Below, piece after piece: positions 10,945 to 19,282 of a DNA stretch of 64,000 bases. The notes under the pieces were generated by a model, which worked only from the letters and a program-made list of their open reading frames with translations, searched no databases and was not told where the DNA came from. This DNA is from Marinobacter sp. SS21 (GTDB lineage Bacteria > Pseudomonadota > Gammaproteobacteria > Pseudomonadales > Oleiphilaceae): NCBI RefSeq assembly GCF_028369065.1, contig NZ_JAQNDA010000002.1, positions 62,001-126,000 on the forward strand. The letters run 5' to 3'. The stretch's first letter is position 1, and every line of letters begins with the position of its first letter. Made by a program: the position numbers and the translations under genes.

Positions 10945-12739
10945 CGATCAACACTTCACCAGGGGTAACCCGGTCACCCTTGGTCACATGAATGGCTTGG
11001 ACGGTACCATCGATGCCGGCATTTACCTCGGTTTCCATTTTCATGGCCTCGGTGACCAGCACCGCCTGGCCGGCGCTCACGGTGTCGCCGACCGCCACCA
11101 CCACCTCGACAACGTTGCCCGGCATGGCGGTGGTGACATGGCCGGGTTCGCTGGCCCGCTTGCGGTTACTGCCGCCGTCAGCGACGTACTCGTTGAGGGA
11201 TTCGAACACCACTTCTTCGGGCATGCCATCCAGGGACAGGTACAGTTTACGCTTACCGGCACCGGAATCCCCCACGCCGGTGACCGCCACTTCGTAAGTT
11301 TCGCCGTGAACGTCGATGCGGAACTCAGTGGCGACGGCGGTTCCCATACGGTCTTTGCCGCCATGCTCGGCAGGCAACAGTTCCTCCGGCTTCAGGGTGC
11401 CCTGGGCCCGTTGCTGCAGGAACTCCCGGCCCAAATCCGGGAACATGGCATAGGTAAGCACATCTTCCTCACACTTTGCCAGGCTACCAATGTCTTGTCG
11501 TAACTTGGCAAGCTCGGGGTTGAGCAGGTCCGCAGGCCGTCCCTCGTTGACGGATTCGTTGCCGATGGCCTTTTTCTGGATCTCGGCGTTGACCGCTGCC
11601 GGTGGCTGGCCGTAGCCCCCTTGCAGGTAGCGTTTTACCTCGTTGGTGATGGTCTTGTAGCGCTGGCCCGCCAGCACGTTGTAGACCGCCTGGGTGCCGA
11701 CGATTTGCGAGGTTGGCGTGACCAGCGGCGGAAAACCAAGGTCTTCCCGCACTCGTGGGATTTCCTCGAAAACGTCGCGAATCCGGTCCAGGGCGTTCTG
11801 CTCTTTGAGCTGGTTGGCCAGGTTGGACATCATCCCGCCCGGCACCTGGTTGATCTGCACCGACACGTCTTCGCGGGTAAATTCACTTTCGAACTGGTGG
11901 TACTTCTTGCGGATCTCCCGGAAGTAGTCGGCGATGTCACTCAGCAGCGTCAAATCCAGACCGGTATCGTACTCGGTGCCTTTCAGCGCGGCGACCTGGG
12001 ATTCGGTGGCCGGATGGCTGGTGCCGCTGGCGAAGGAGGAAATCGCGGTGTCGATGCGGTCGGCACCGGCTTCAATGGCCTTGAGTTGGCACAGGGGCGC
12101 CAGGCCGGAGGTGGCGTGACTGTGCACCACCAGCGGCAGTGCCACTTCCGCCTTGATGGCCTTGACCAGCTCATAGGTGGCGTAGGGGGTCAGCAGCCCA
12201 GCCATGTCCTTGATGGCGATGGAGTCCGCGCCCATGGCTTGCATGGCCTTGGCCTGCTCGACAAACAGCGCCGGGGTGTGGACCGGGCTGGTGGTGTAGC
12301 AGAGGGTGCCCTGGGCGTGCTTGCCGGCCTTCCTCACCGCCTTCATCGCGGTCTCGATGTTGCGCAGGTCGTTGAGGGCGTCAAACACCCGGAACACGTC
12401 GATGCCGTTGTCCGCGGCTTTCTGGACGAAGGCCTCCACGACATCGTCGGCGTAATGGCGGTAGCCCAGCAGGTTCTGACCCCGCAGCAGCATCTGCAGA
12501 CGGGTAGTGGGCAGCGCTTTGCGCAGTTGTCTCAGCCGTTCCCAGGGGTCTTCCTTGAGGAAGCGAACGCAGGCGTCGAAGGTGGCGCCGCCCCAGACTT
12601 CCAGCGACCAGTAGCCTACCCGGTCGAGCTTGTCGCAGATCGGCAGCATGTCGTCGGTGCGCATGCGGGTGGCGATCAGCGACTGGTGCGCGTCGCGCAG
12701 GATGACGTCGGTGACTTCGATTTTTCTGGTGGTGCTCAT
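10934..12739 (-). CDS. pycB: Pyruvate carboxylase subunit B (carboxyltransferase and biotin carrier)
   Basis: A 601-residue cytoplasmic protein. The N-terminal HMGL-like TIM barrel starts with the family signature DVILRDAHQSL at residues 11-21, followed by the conserved PYC/OADA domain. A linker leads to a C-terminal biotinyl domain with the biotin site EAMKMETEV (Lys near 566). With PycA it carboxylates pyruvate to oxaloacetate. Oxaloacetate decarboxylase alpha has the same build, but no OadB or OadG membrane subunits are present and a biotin carboxylase gene is adjacent, so the carboxylase role is preferred. It lies 19 nt after pycA in one operon with its own strong ribosome site. Confidence 0.92.
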   Translation of the reverse strand: MSTTRKIEVTDVILRDAHQSLIATRMRTDDMLPICDKLDRVGYWSLEVWGGATFDACVRFLKEDPWERLRQLRKALPTTRLQMLLRGQNLLGYRHYADDVVEAFVQKAADNGIDVFRVFDALNDLRNIETAMKAVRKAGKHAQGTLCYTTSPVHTPALFVEQAKAMQAMGADSIAIKDMAGLLTPYATYELVKAIKAEVALPLVVHSHATSGLAPLCQLKAIEAGADRIDTAISSFASGTSHPATESQVAALKGTEYDTGLDLTLLSDIADYFREIRKKYHQFESEFTREDVSVQINQVPGGMMSNLANQLKEQNALDRIRDVFEEIPRVREDLGFPPLVTPTSQIVGTQAVYNVLAGQRYKTITNEVKRYLQGGYGQPPAAVNAEIQKKAIGNESVNEGRPADLLNPELAKLRQDIGSLAKCEEDVLTYAMFPDLGREFLQQRAQGTLKPEELLPAEHGGKDRMGTAVATEFRIDVHGETYEVAVTGVGDSGAGKRKLYLSLDGMPEEVVFESLNEYVADGGSNRKRASEPGHVTTAMPGNVVEVVVAVGDTVSAGQAVLVTEAMKMETEVNAGIDGTVQAIHVTKGDRVTPGEVLIEIA

Positions 12740-12758
12740 ATCTCATTCCTCCTGCGGA

Positions 12759-14174
12759 TTACCAGCCGGCGTGGGCGGCAATGGTGGCGGCAATGGCCAG
12801 CGCAACTTCGCTGGGGTCGCGTTTGGTTGAATAGTTCAGCAATTCCGGATGGCTCGGCACAAAGCTGGTATCGAAAGTGCCGTCTTTGAAGTCCGGATGA
12901 TCCAGGATCTGTTGGTAGTAGGCGGCGGTGGTTTTGATGCCGTGCAGACGCATGTCATCCAGGGCGCGCTTGCCGCGAGCGATCACTTCCTCCCAGGTCA
13001 GCGCCCACACCACCAGCTTCAGACACATGGAGTCGTAGTAGGGCGGTATCTCGTAACCGGTGTAGATCGCCGTGTCCACCCGCACGCCCGGCCCGCCGGG
13101 GGCGTAGTAGTGGGTGATGCGGCCGAAGCTGGGCAGAAAATCGTTCTTGGGGTCCTCGGCGTTGATGCGAAACTGCAGGGCGTACCCCCGGTACTGGATG
13201 TCGTGCTGGCGATAGCTCAGGGGCAGCCCTGCGGCTATCCGAAGCTGTTCGCGGACGATGTCGACCCCGGTGATGGCCTCGGTGATGGTGTGTTCCACCT
13301 GCACCCGGGTGTTCATTTCCATGAAGTACACTTCATTTCCGGACAGCAGGAACTCCACCGTGCCTGCGTTCACATAGCCAACCGCCTCGGCGGCCTTTAC
13401 CGCCAGGTTACCGATGTACTGGCGTTGCTCTGGGGTCAGTTGCGGGCTGGGGGCGATTTCGATCAGCTTCTGGTTGCGACGCTGGATCGAGCAGTCCCGT
13501 TCGAACAGGTGCACCGCATTGCCCTGGCTGTCCGCCAATACCTGCACCTCGATGTGACGTGGGTTGACGATGCACTTTTCCATGAACACCTCGGCCGATC
13601 CGAACGCCTTGGTGGCCTCGGAGATGACCCTGGGGTACTGGGTTTTCAGTTCGTCCGGGCTGTCGCAGCGACGGATGCCACGGCCGCCACCACCGGAGGT
13701 GGCTTTGACCATCACCGGGTAGCCGATGTCGCTGGCCAGTGCCAGCGCCTCTTCCAGGCTGGCCAGATTGCCTTCCGATCCCGGAGTGATGGGTACGCCG
13801 GCCGCACGCATGCTGTCGCGGGCCTGGGTTTTGTCGCCCATTTTGTGAATGACCTTGGAGCTGGGGCCGATGAAGGTCACCCCTTTATGCTCACACAGGC
13901 GGGCAAATTCCGCGTTTTCAGACAGGAAGCCGTAACCCGGGTGGATGGCATCGCAGCCGGTTTCCACCGCGAGGTTGACGATGCGGGCGGGGTCTAGGTA
14001 ACCGGCCAGCGGGTCCTCGCCCAGGGAGTAGGCTTCGTCGGCCCGCTTCACGTGCAGTCCGTAGCGGTCGGGTTCGGTGTAGATGGCCACCGAGCGGATG
14101 TTCATTTCGGCACAGGCGCGGATAATGCGCACCGCAATTTCGCCCCGGTTGGCAATCAAGACTTTCTTTAGCAT
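12759..14174 (-). CDS. pycA: Pyruvate carboxylase subunit A (biotin carboxylase)
   Basis: A 471-residue ATP-grasp enzyme that carboxylates the biotin on PycB using ATP and bicarbonate. Seen in order: N-terminal LIANRGEIAVRIIRA, glycine-rich ATP loop SGGGGRGIR near residue 165, and the signature EMNTRVQVEHTITEA near 285-300. It has no biotinyl domain, as expected for the split two-subunit enzyme of pseudomonads. AccC of acetyl-CoA carboxylase is the close alternative; pairing with pycB and the divergent regulator settles it. A GAGGAA ribosome site precedes the ATG. Confidence 0.92.
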   Translation of the reverse strand: MLKKVLIANRGEIAVRIIRACAEMNIRSVAIYTEPDRYGLHVKRADEAYSLGEDPLAGYLDPARIVNLAVETGCDAIHPGYGFLSENAEFARLCEHKGVTFIGPSSKVIHKMGDKTQARDSMRAAGVPITPGSEGNLASLEEALALASDIGYPVMVKATSGGGGRGIRRCDSPDELKTQYPRVISEATKAFGSAEVFMEKCIVNPRHIEVQVLADSQGNAVHLFERDCSIQRRNQKLIEIAPSPQLTPEQRQYIGNLAVKAAEAVGYVNAGTVEFLLSGNEVYFMEMNTRVQVEHTITEAITGVDIVREQLRIAAGLPLSYRQHDIQYRGYALQFRINAEDPKNDFLPSFGRITHYYAPGGPGVRVDTAIYTGYEIPPYYDSMCLKLVVWALTWEEVIARGKRALDDMRLHGIKTTAAYYQQILDHPDFKDGTFDTSFVPSHPELLNYSTKRDPSEVALAIAATIAAHAGW

Positions 14175-14328
14175 GGGAAATTCCTCTTCAACATGGGAGA
14201 TTCCTCGTCTCGTCGTCCCGAATGAAGGATGTGCAAAGCGTAGCGGGGTAGAACTCTAAGGAAAAATTGATATTATTTTTGATGTATATAACAGATCACT
14301 TATAGATGGGTGAAAAGGGCGATTCCCA
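14175..14328. promoter_or_regulatory. Divergent pycA / LysR-gene promoter region
   Basis: This 154-nt gap contains an AT-rich core at about 14258-14310, unlike the GC-rich surroundings, and separates two divergently transcribed genes. That is the usual arrangement for LysR autoregulation plus control of the neighbour. Exact operator boxes could not be assigned. Confidence 0.5.
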
Positions 14329-15276
14329 ATGCCATTGAGTACGCATAAACTGGCCAGCCGCCTGACCTTCAGGCAGCTCCAGGTCTTCAAGGCGGTCTAC
14401 GATCTGGAAAGCTACAGTAAGGCAGGCGAACTGCTGGGCCTGACCCAGCCCGCGGTCAGCAGTCAGGTGCGTCACCTGGAACAGGCACTCGGACTGCCAA
14501 TGTTTGAATACGTGGGACGCCGTTTGTATTGCACGTCGGCCGGAGAAGAAATGGCGCGGTGTGTACGGTCGGTTTTTGGTGAACTGGAGCGGGTGCAGAG
14601 TAAGTTGGCTGCCCTGGAGGGGCGGGTTTCCGGGCGGCTCAGCCTGGTGGCGGTTAACACCGCCCAATATGTGGTGCCCTATCTGTTGCGGGCATTTCTG
14701 AACCTCTATCCCGAGGTCACGGTATCCGTGACGGTGGTCAACCGGGCGGTCGCACTTCAGCGGTTGAATGAGAACCGTGACGATCTGGTTGTTATGGGGA
14801 TGGTGCCCAGCGAACAGCCACTGGTGTCATTGCCGTTTCTGGACAACGAGCTGGTCCCCGTCGTACCCCGTGGCCATCCTTTGCTCGCACTGGAGACGGT
14901 CTCGCCCCAGGCGTTTCTCGACAGCCAGTTGTTGGTGCGGGAACTGGGTTCCGGCAGCCGGTTGGCCCTGGAGACCCATTGTCAGCAGCACCGCCTCAGC
15001 ATGAATCCAGGTATGGCGCTCGGGTCCAACGATGCGGTCAAGCACGCGGTACTGGCCGGTCTTGGGGTGGCGGTCTTGCCCAAGCAGAGCATCCTGCCCG
15101 AGCTGGAGATGGGGAGTCTTGAGACCCTTGCGATGCCGGGCTTTCCTCTGCGCCGTAGTTGGTGCCTGGTGTACCCGCAGGCCAAACACCCCACCCCGGC
15201 GATGCAGGCGTTTATCGACTACATTCAGCAGAATATCCGTAATTTTGAACAGTTTTTTCTGCGGCGCCAGGCCTGA
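14329..15276 (+). CDS. pycR: LysR-family transcriptional regulator, PycR-like
   Basis: A 315-residue DNA-binding regulator. The N-terminal winged helix-turn-helix is at about residues 12-70 (TFRQLQVFKAVYDLESYSKA, then LTQPAVSSQVRHLE), followed by a periplasmic-binding-like effector domain with the GLGVAVLP segment near 245. Its position divergent from pycAB matches the pycR-pycA-pycB order I recall from Pseudomonas aeruginosa, and regulation of pyruvate carboxylase is inferred from that. An AAGGG ribosome site precedes the ATG. It is convergent with the DUF2897 gene, stop codons 2 nt apart. Confidence 0.85.
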   Translation: MPLSTHKLASRLTFRQLQVFKAVYDLESYSKAGELLGLTQPAVSSQVRHLEQALGLPMFEYVGRRLYCTSAGEEMARCVRSVFGELERVQSKLAALEGRVSGRLSLVAVNTAQYVVPYLLRAFLNLYPEVTVSVTVVNRAVALQRLNENRDDLVVMGMVPSEQPLVSLPFLDNELVPVVPRGHPLLALETVSPQAFLDSQLLVRELGSGSRLALETHCQQHRLSMNPGMALGSNDAVKHAVLAGLGVAVLPKQSILPELEMGSLETLAMPGFPLRRSWCLVYPQAKHPTPAMQAFIDYIQQNIRNFEQFFLRRQA

Positions 15277-15278
15277 TT

Positions 15279-15449
15279 TTAGCGATCCTCTGCCTCTTCT
15301 TCGGCGTCAAGTTCCGCCTTTCGCTTGCGGATCTTTTCCAGCTTGTCTTCGGGTATATTCATGCTGTGGGCGCTGTCCCGCAGCAGCAAGAGACTGCCGA
15401 CGATCATCGCCAACGCCAGTAACAGTATCACCCAGCCAATCACGGGCAT
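15279..15449 (-). CDS. DUF2897 family small membrane protein
   Basis: A 56-residue protein, normal for the family. One membrane helix at residues 3-23 (GWVILLLALAMIVGSLLLLR) is followed by the family's DSA...P..KLEKIRKRKAEL segment and an acidic tail. ATG 15449 has an AGGGAGA ribosome site; the longer frame to 15533 overlaps the divergent gene. Function unknown; probably an inner-membrane protein with a cytoplasmic coiled coil. Confidence 0.8.
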   Translation of the reverse strand: MPVIGWVILLLALAMIVGSLLLLRDSAHSMNIPEDKLEKIRKRKAELDAEEEAEDR

Positions 15450-15531
15450 TGAGGTGTCTCCCTGGTTGTTTCTGTTTCCTCTATAGTGAACCACGGCGCC
15501 TGCCACCGACAACTGACTGAGGGAGAATGTC

Positions 15532-16200
15532 ATGTCTTTTACCCGTATTTACGACCAGGCCGCTGCCCGCAAGGGCGGAGAGGATGCATTACGGTCGCTG
15601 TTGCCGCAAGTGCCGGGCCCCGGCGAACTGGAGGCCATGGGGGATGACCGGTATTTGTCCGAGCTGACCCGGTGCATCTTCAAGGCGGGCTTTGTCTGGC
15701 GGGTGATCGACAACAAGTGGCCGGGATTTGAAGCCGCGTTCGAGGGGTTTGTGCCGCTTTACTGGCAGCAGGTACCGCCAGAGGTGCTGGAAGCGCTGGC
15801 CCAGGATGAACGTATTGTCCGCAACCTGCAGAAGATCCGCACGGTTCCCGAGAATGCCCGGATGATTGTCGAGGCCGCCCAAGCCCATGGCAGTTTCGGG
15901 GCCTTCCTGAGCCAATGGCCCTCAGACGATGAAGTGGGGCTGTTGCAGTACCTGAAGAAACACGGCGCTCGCCTGGGAGGCAACACCGCCCAGTACTTCC
16001 TGCGCTGGGTAGGCTGGGATGGATTCATCCTGTCCCAGGATGTGGTGGCGGGGTTGCGCCGGGAACAACGGCTGGACGCCAGTCCGACCAGCCAGAAGGC
16101 CTTGAGTCAGGCCCAGCAGGCCTTTAACGAGTGGCACCTGGAAACGGGGCTGCCGTACAGTCATCTGTCCCGTATTCTGTCGTATTCGGTCGGCGATTAA
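15532..16200 (+). CDS. DNA-3-methyladenine glycosylase I (Tag) family protein
   Basis: A 222-residue cytoplasmic protein. The segment ELTRCIFKAGFVWRVIDNKW (residues 43-62), followed by PGFEAAFEGF, matches the Tag helix pair (E. coli QQAGLSW.TVLKKRE..R..F), and IRTVPENARMIVEAA near 102-116 matches the KI.A.I.NA segment. The rest is helical, as in the helix-hairpin-helix glycosylases. It should excise alkylated adenine in base-excision repair. The zinc-binding Cys/His set of E. coli Tag is not obvious, so it may be a divergent branch. It is divergent from DUF2897. Confidence 0.75.
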   Translation: MSFTRIYDQAAARKGGEDALRSLLPQVPGPGELEAMGDDRYLSELTRCIFKAGFVWRVIDNKWPGFEAAFEGFVPLYWQQVPPEVLEALAQDERIVRNLQKIRTVPENARMIVEAAQAHGSFGAFLSQWPSDDEVGLLQYLKKHGARLGGNTAQYFLRWVGWDGFILSQDVVAGLRREQRLDASPTSQKALSQAQQAFNEWHLETGLPYSHLSRILSYSVGD

Positions 16201-16243
16201 ACCCTGGTTCGCGGCGTTCGGCGAGCCTGTGCGGGAAGCTCTG

Positions 16244-16303
16244 ACAGGCAATCGCTAACAGGCAATCGCTAATAGAGCAGCGACGAGGGGGCGCGACGAG
16301 GGG
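16244..16303. repeat. Two sets of short tandem duplications
   Basis: ACAGGCAATCGCTA occurs twice head to tail (16244-16257, 16258-16271) and GCGACGAGGGG occurs at 16280-16290 and 16293-16303. The first shares the core CAGGCAAT with the repeats at 10897-10944. Confidence 0.75.
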
Positions 16304-16319
16304 ACGGAGGCCAGATCAA

Positions 16320-16345
16320 CCTGCCGGCCGGAAGCGACCGGCAGG
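16320..16345. terminator. Hairpin between convergent genes
   Basis: Perfect 8-bp stem CCTGCCGG / CCGGCAGG with a 10-nt loop, between the Tag-like gene and dddD. There is no T-run, so termination is only suggested by position. Confidence 0.4.
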
Positions 16346-16391
16346 TGTCACTGACTGGTGGGGCAGGGGTAAGGAATACCCGCCCGATGAC

Positions 16392-18905
16392 TCAGCTGGG
16401 CAAGTACTCCTTGCCCCAGCCCAGGCCGGCGATCCGTCGCTCGATCATGGAGTCGATCTCCTGCTCGGTATATCCCACGCTGGCCAGTACGGCGCGGGTG
16501 GAATGACCGAACCGCTCGGCCGGGGTGAAGGCCCGCACCCTCGCTTCGCTGGGGCGAATTGAGTAGTGGTCCACCTGGGTAATGCAGTGGCCGCTGGGGT
16601 GGTCAGGGTAGATGGAGAACGCGAAGCTGCCCAGATCGGTGCCCGGTGTGCCATCGGCTTCGCGGCTGTACTGCCCACGCAGGTTTTCAATGGCCATCGG
16701 CTCGGCAACGGCAACATCGACCTTACGCAGTTCCTTGGTCCAGTAAGCGACCGGGGCCTGGCCGAGGGCCTGGGTCAGGAAATCCCCCAGGTTGGCCGCT
16801 GCGCTGATGCCCTGCAGTCCCTCCACCTGCTCCAGCTTGTCCAGCTCGCCGCGATGGGAATCGATAAAGACCCAGCCGTCGCTGGTGGCGTAGAAGTGGG
16901 ACAGCTCATGGTTGCCCAAAGCCTCGCGACCGGACGGCTCGTCGAACGGCGCGCGCCCCTGGTAATCAAAGGCGAACGGCGCCTGGGCCAGGTTGGTCAC
17001 CGCGGACAGCGAGGTGCGGGCGCGGGACACTTGGCCGGTCTTGTGCTTGCGATACAGCGCCACCGCCATGGCCAGGCCCGCAGCGAAGCCGCAGTTGACG
17101 TCCAGGGTGCCCAGGTGGGCATGCTCCTCCGGGGTGGCGGCACCGCCGAAGCGGCTCATGATGCCACTGTTGGCCTGGATGATGTCGTCATAGCCAATGT
17201 AATCGGTCTTGGGGCCGCGGCGAGGACCGCCCAGGCAGTCCAGGCGGCAGAACAGCACGCCGGGATGAACCGCCTGCAAGCTGTCATGGTCGAGTCCCAG
17301 TGGCTTCATTTGCCGTTCCGGGGCATTGATCACCACGATATCCACCGAGCGCACCAGTCGATTGAATGCCTCCCGGCCCTCGTAGCTGGTGATGTCTACC
17401 AGTGCGCTTTGCTTGTTCACGCCGGTCTGGAAGGTGAACAGGGTGCCGATCAACGGGTCATACAGCGGTGTGACCGGGTCCAGCTTGATAACTTCGGCCC
17501 CGAACCGGCTGAGGAAGGCGGCGGAGTGGGGGCCGGCAATCACATTGGTCAGGTCGAGAATGCGCACGCCGTCCAGCCAGCCTTTGCCGCTGACCGGTGC
17601 GATGTTGCTGCCGGTGGGGCGGGTGATGGTTTCGCTGGCGGCCACTGCGCTGAGCTCCGCCAGCGCCTCGGTCACGGTGACCTGACGGCGGGGACGCGGC
17701 GTCAACATGTCCTCGGCGATGTCTTCCAGCCAGGCGATGGGGCCGCCCTGTTTCATCGGGCCGTATTCCGGGTCGTCCACTTCCACTATGAGGCCGGAGG
17801 CATTGGTGTGCTCATCGTTCACCCATTCCTGGGTGGTGCGGTGGGGTGCGCCGGGAATCTGGCCTTCGCCGAACAGTTTGCCCCACTCGTCGGAGGTGCG
17901 GGTGAGGAACGCCTTCTTCATCTTGGCGGAAATGATGTCCGCCCATTTCTTCGGCAGCGGATAGACGCCGATGGAGGTTTCACCGTCCCACTCGGCAATC
18001 GGCATGTGCAGGTCCTTGACGTCGGGCAGGCCCTCGGCCATCAGCTCGTCGTAAATGCCGAGCAGCTTCAGCGCCCGTTTGGCGTGGTTGCGGTGGGACG
18101 GGCAGACGCAATAGAACATGCGACCGTCGGCGCACTCGTAGGTGCGGTAGAACGGGTCCAGGTATTCCTGCAGGTCGTCGTAGCTCAGGTCCATGGTGAT
18201 GTTGTGCGTCTTGCGATGCTCAATTTCCAGTTCACGCATGGTTTTGTAGCGTTCGGGCAGGCCGTCGATGACGTAAGAGTTGTAGGACAGGCCTTCCATC
18301 AGCGCTGCGGCCACCGGCACTTCGATACTGTCGCCGCGGCCGGATTTTTCCCGTGCCAGCAGACTCAGTACCACCGAACTGGCGGCCAGCGAGACGGCGT
18401 AGGACGAGCCCAGCGGCAGCGGCGAGAAGCTCGGGTTGACGCCCATCAGCACCCGGTTGAAGCCCATGTCGGTGAAGGCACCGCAGGTGGCGGCAACCAC
18501 GGCCTCGGTGGCTTTCCATTCCTTGCGCAGATCATCGTTGCTGGCAAAGCCGGGCACCGACAGGGTGATCAGCTCCGGGCGCTCGGCGCGCAATTTCGCA
18601 AAGTCGATACCTAGGCGTTTCATCACCCCGGGGCGGAAGCTCTCGATCACGACGTCGGCCTGCTCGATCAGCGCCAGCGCCTGTGCCAGGCCGCTGTCCT
18701 GCTTGAGGTCCAGCCGCACGCAGCTCTTGTTGCGATGGAGCACGGCGTTGGCCGGATGGTCCCACTGGGGGCCTTCGGGGGGATCGACATGCACCACGGT
18801 GGCGCCGAAATCCGCCAGTACCATGGCCACGGCGGGGCCGGCGATCTGCTGGCCAAAGTCGACGACGCGTACACCGGTTAACGGAAGTTGAGTTTTATTG
18901 TTCAT
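16392..18905 (-). CDS. dddD: DMSP CoA-transferase/lyase DddD
   Basis: An 837-residue cytoplasmic class III (CaiB/BaiF) CoA-transferase built as two tandem family domains, about residues 8-420 (LTGVRVVDFGQQIAGPAVAM) and 450-837 (LDGVRILDLTNVIAGPHSAA). DddD couples CoA transfer onto dimethylsulfoniopropionate with release of dimethyl sulfide, leaving 3-hydroxypropionyl-CoA/3-hydroxypropionate. Counting from the C-terminus puts the Asp of LGTLDVNCG at residue 602, the number I recall for the catalytic Asp of Marinomonas DddD. The start at 18905 follows a GGAAG ribosome site. Divergence from BCCT-ADH-ALDH-LysR genes is the known ddd cluster order. A generic double CaiB transferase is the alternative, made unlikely by the context. 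Confidence 0.92.
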   Translation of the reverse strand: MNNKTQLPLTGVRVVDFGQQIAGPAVAMVLADFGATVVHVDPPEGPQWDHPANAVLHRNKSCVRLDLKQDSGLAQALALIEQADVVIESFRPGVMKRLGIDFAKLRAERPELITLSVPGFASNDDLRKEWKATEAVVAATCGAFTDMGFNRVLMGVNPSFSPLPLGSSYAVSLAASSVVLSLLAREKSGRGDSIEVPVAAALMEGLSYNSYVIDGLPERYKTMRELEIEHRKTHNITMDLSYDDLQEYLDPFYRTYECADGRMFYCVCPSHRNHAKRALKLLGIYDELMAEGLPDVKDLHMPIAEWDGETSIGVYPLPKKWADIISAKMKKAFLTRTSDEWGKLFGEGQIPGAPHRTTQEWVNDEHTNASGLIVEVDDPEYGPMKQGGPIAWLEDIAEDMLTPRPRRQVTVTEALAELSAVAASETITRPTGSNIAPVSGKGWLDGVRILDLTNVIAGPHSAAFLSRFGAEVIKLDPVTPLYDPLIGTLFTFQTGVNKQSALVDITSYEGREAFNRLVRSVDIVVINAPERQMKPLGLDHDSLQAVHPGVLFCRLDCLGGPRRGPKTDYIGYDDIIQANSGIMSRFGGAATPEEHAHLGTLDVNCGFAAGLAMAVALYRKHKTGQVSRARTSLSAVTNLAQAPFAFDYQGRAPFDEPSGREALGNHELSHFYATSDGWVFIDSHRGELDKLEQVEGLQGISAAANLGDFLTQALGQAPVAYWTKELRKVDVAVAEPMAIENLRGQYSREADGTPGTDLGSFAFSIYPDHPSGHCITQVDHYSIRPSEARVRAFTPAERFGHSTRAVLASVGYTEQEIDSMIERRIAGLGWGKEYLPS

Positions 18906-19282
18906 CGCTGTTTGCCCTTCCTGTCTCTGGGACCAATACCGGCCGACTCTGGCCGTGTGGGTCTGTGGCTGAAAACCGTTTCGTTGTTGTCGAGCACACG
19001 GGGAGTTGGTCAGCGTTTCTCCCTTGACTCGATTGCGCCAATGGTAGGGACAGAAATGTCGGCGGAACCAGCAATAAAAAATGGCCCTTAGCCCCAAGTT
19101 TTCTTATGGCTGATGGGGTCCGCCTGTGCCATAAAAAAACTTTGGTCTAAGGGGTGCATTTTATTGGTTCATTTTCGAACTCTTTTTTGATGTAAATAGT
19201 GTCACTTCGGTTCAGGAAGCATTAGCCCGCGGGACGTGGGCGCACAACAACAAACTGATACCTCCAACAGAGGACACGAAGA
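18906..19282. promoter_or_regulatory. Divergent dddD / dddT control region
   Basis: This 377-nt gap has no gene and an AT-rich centre (about 19080-19200). A 7-bp inverted repeat TTATGGC-N17-GCCATAA at 19104-19134 is a candidate operator, plausibly for the LysR-type protein encoded at the end of the cluster. Both promoters must lie here; I could not place -35/-10 boxes firmly. Confidence 0.5.

Noticed and set aside
10934..14174. Oxaloacetate decarboxylase sodium pump as alternative for the two biotin genes
   Set aside because: A biotin carboxylase gene is adjacent, and no OadB or OadG membrane subunits are present.
16566..18614. 682-codon plus-strand frame opposite dddD
   Set aside because: Third-position GC artefact; no motif, and dddD on the other strand is certain.
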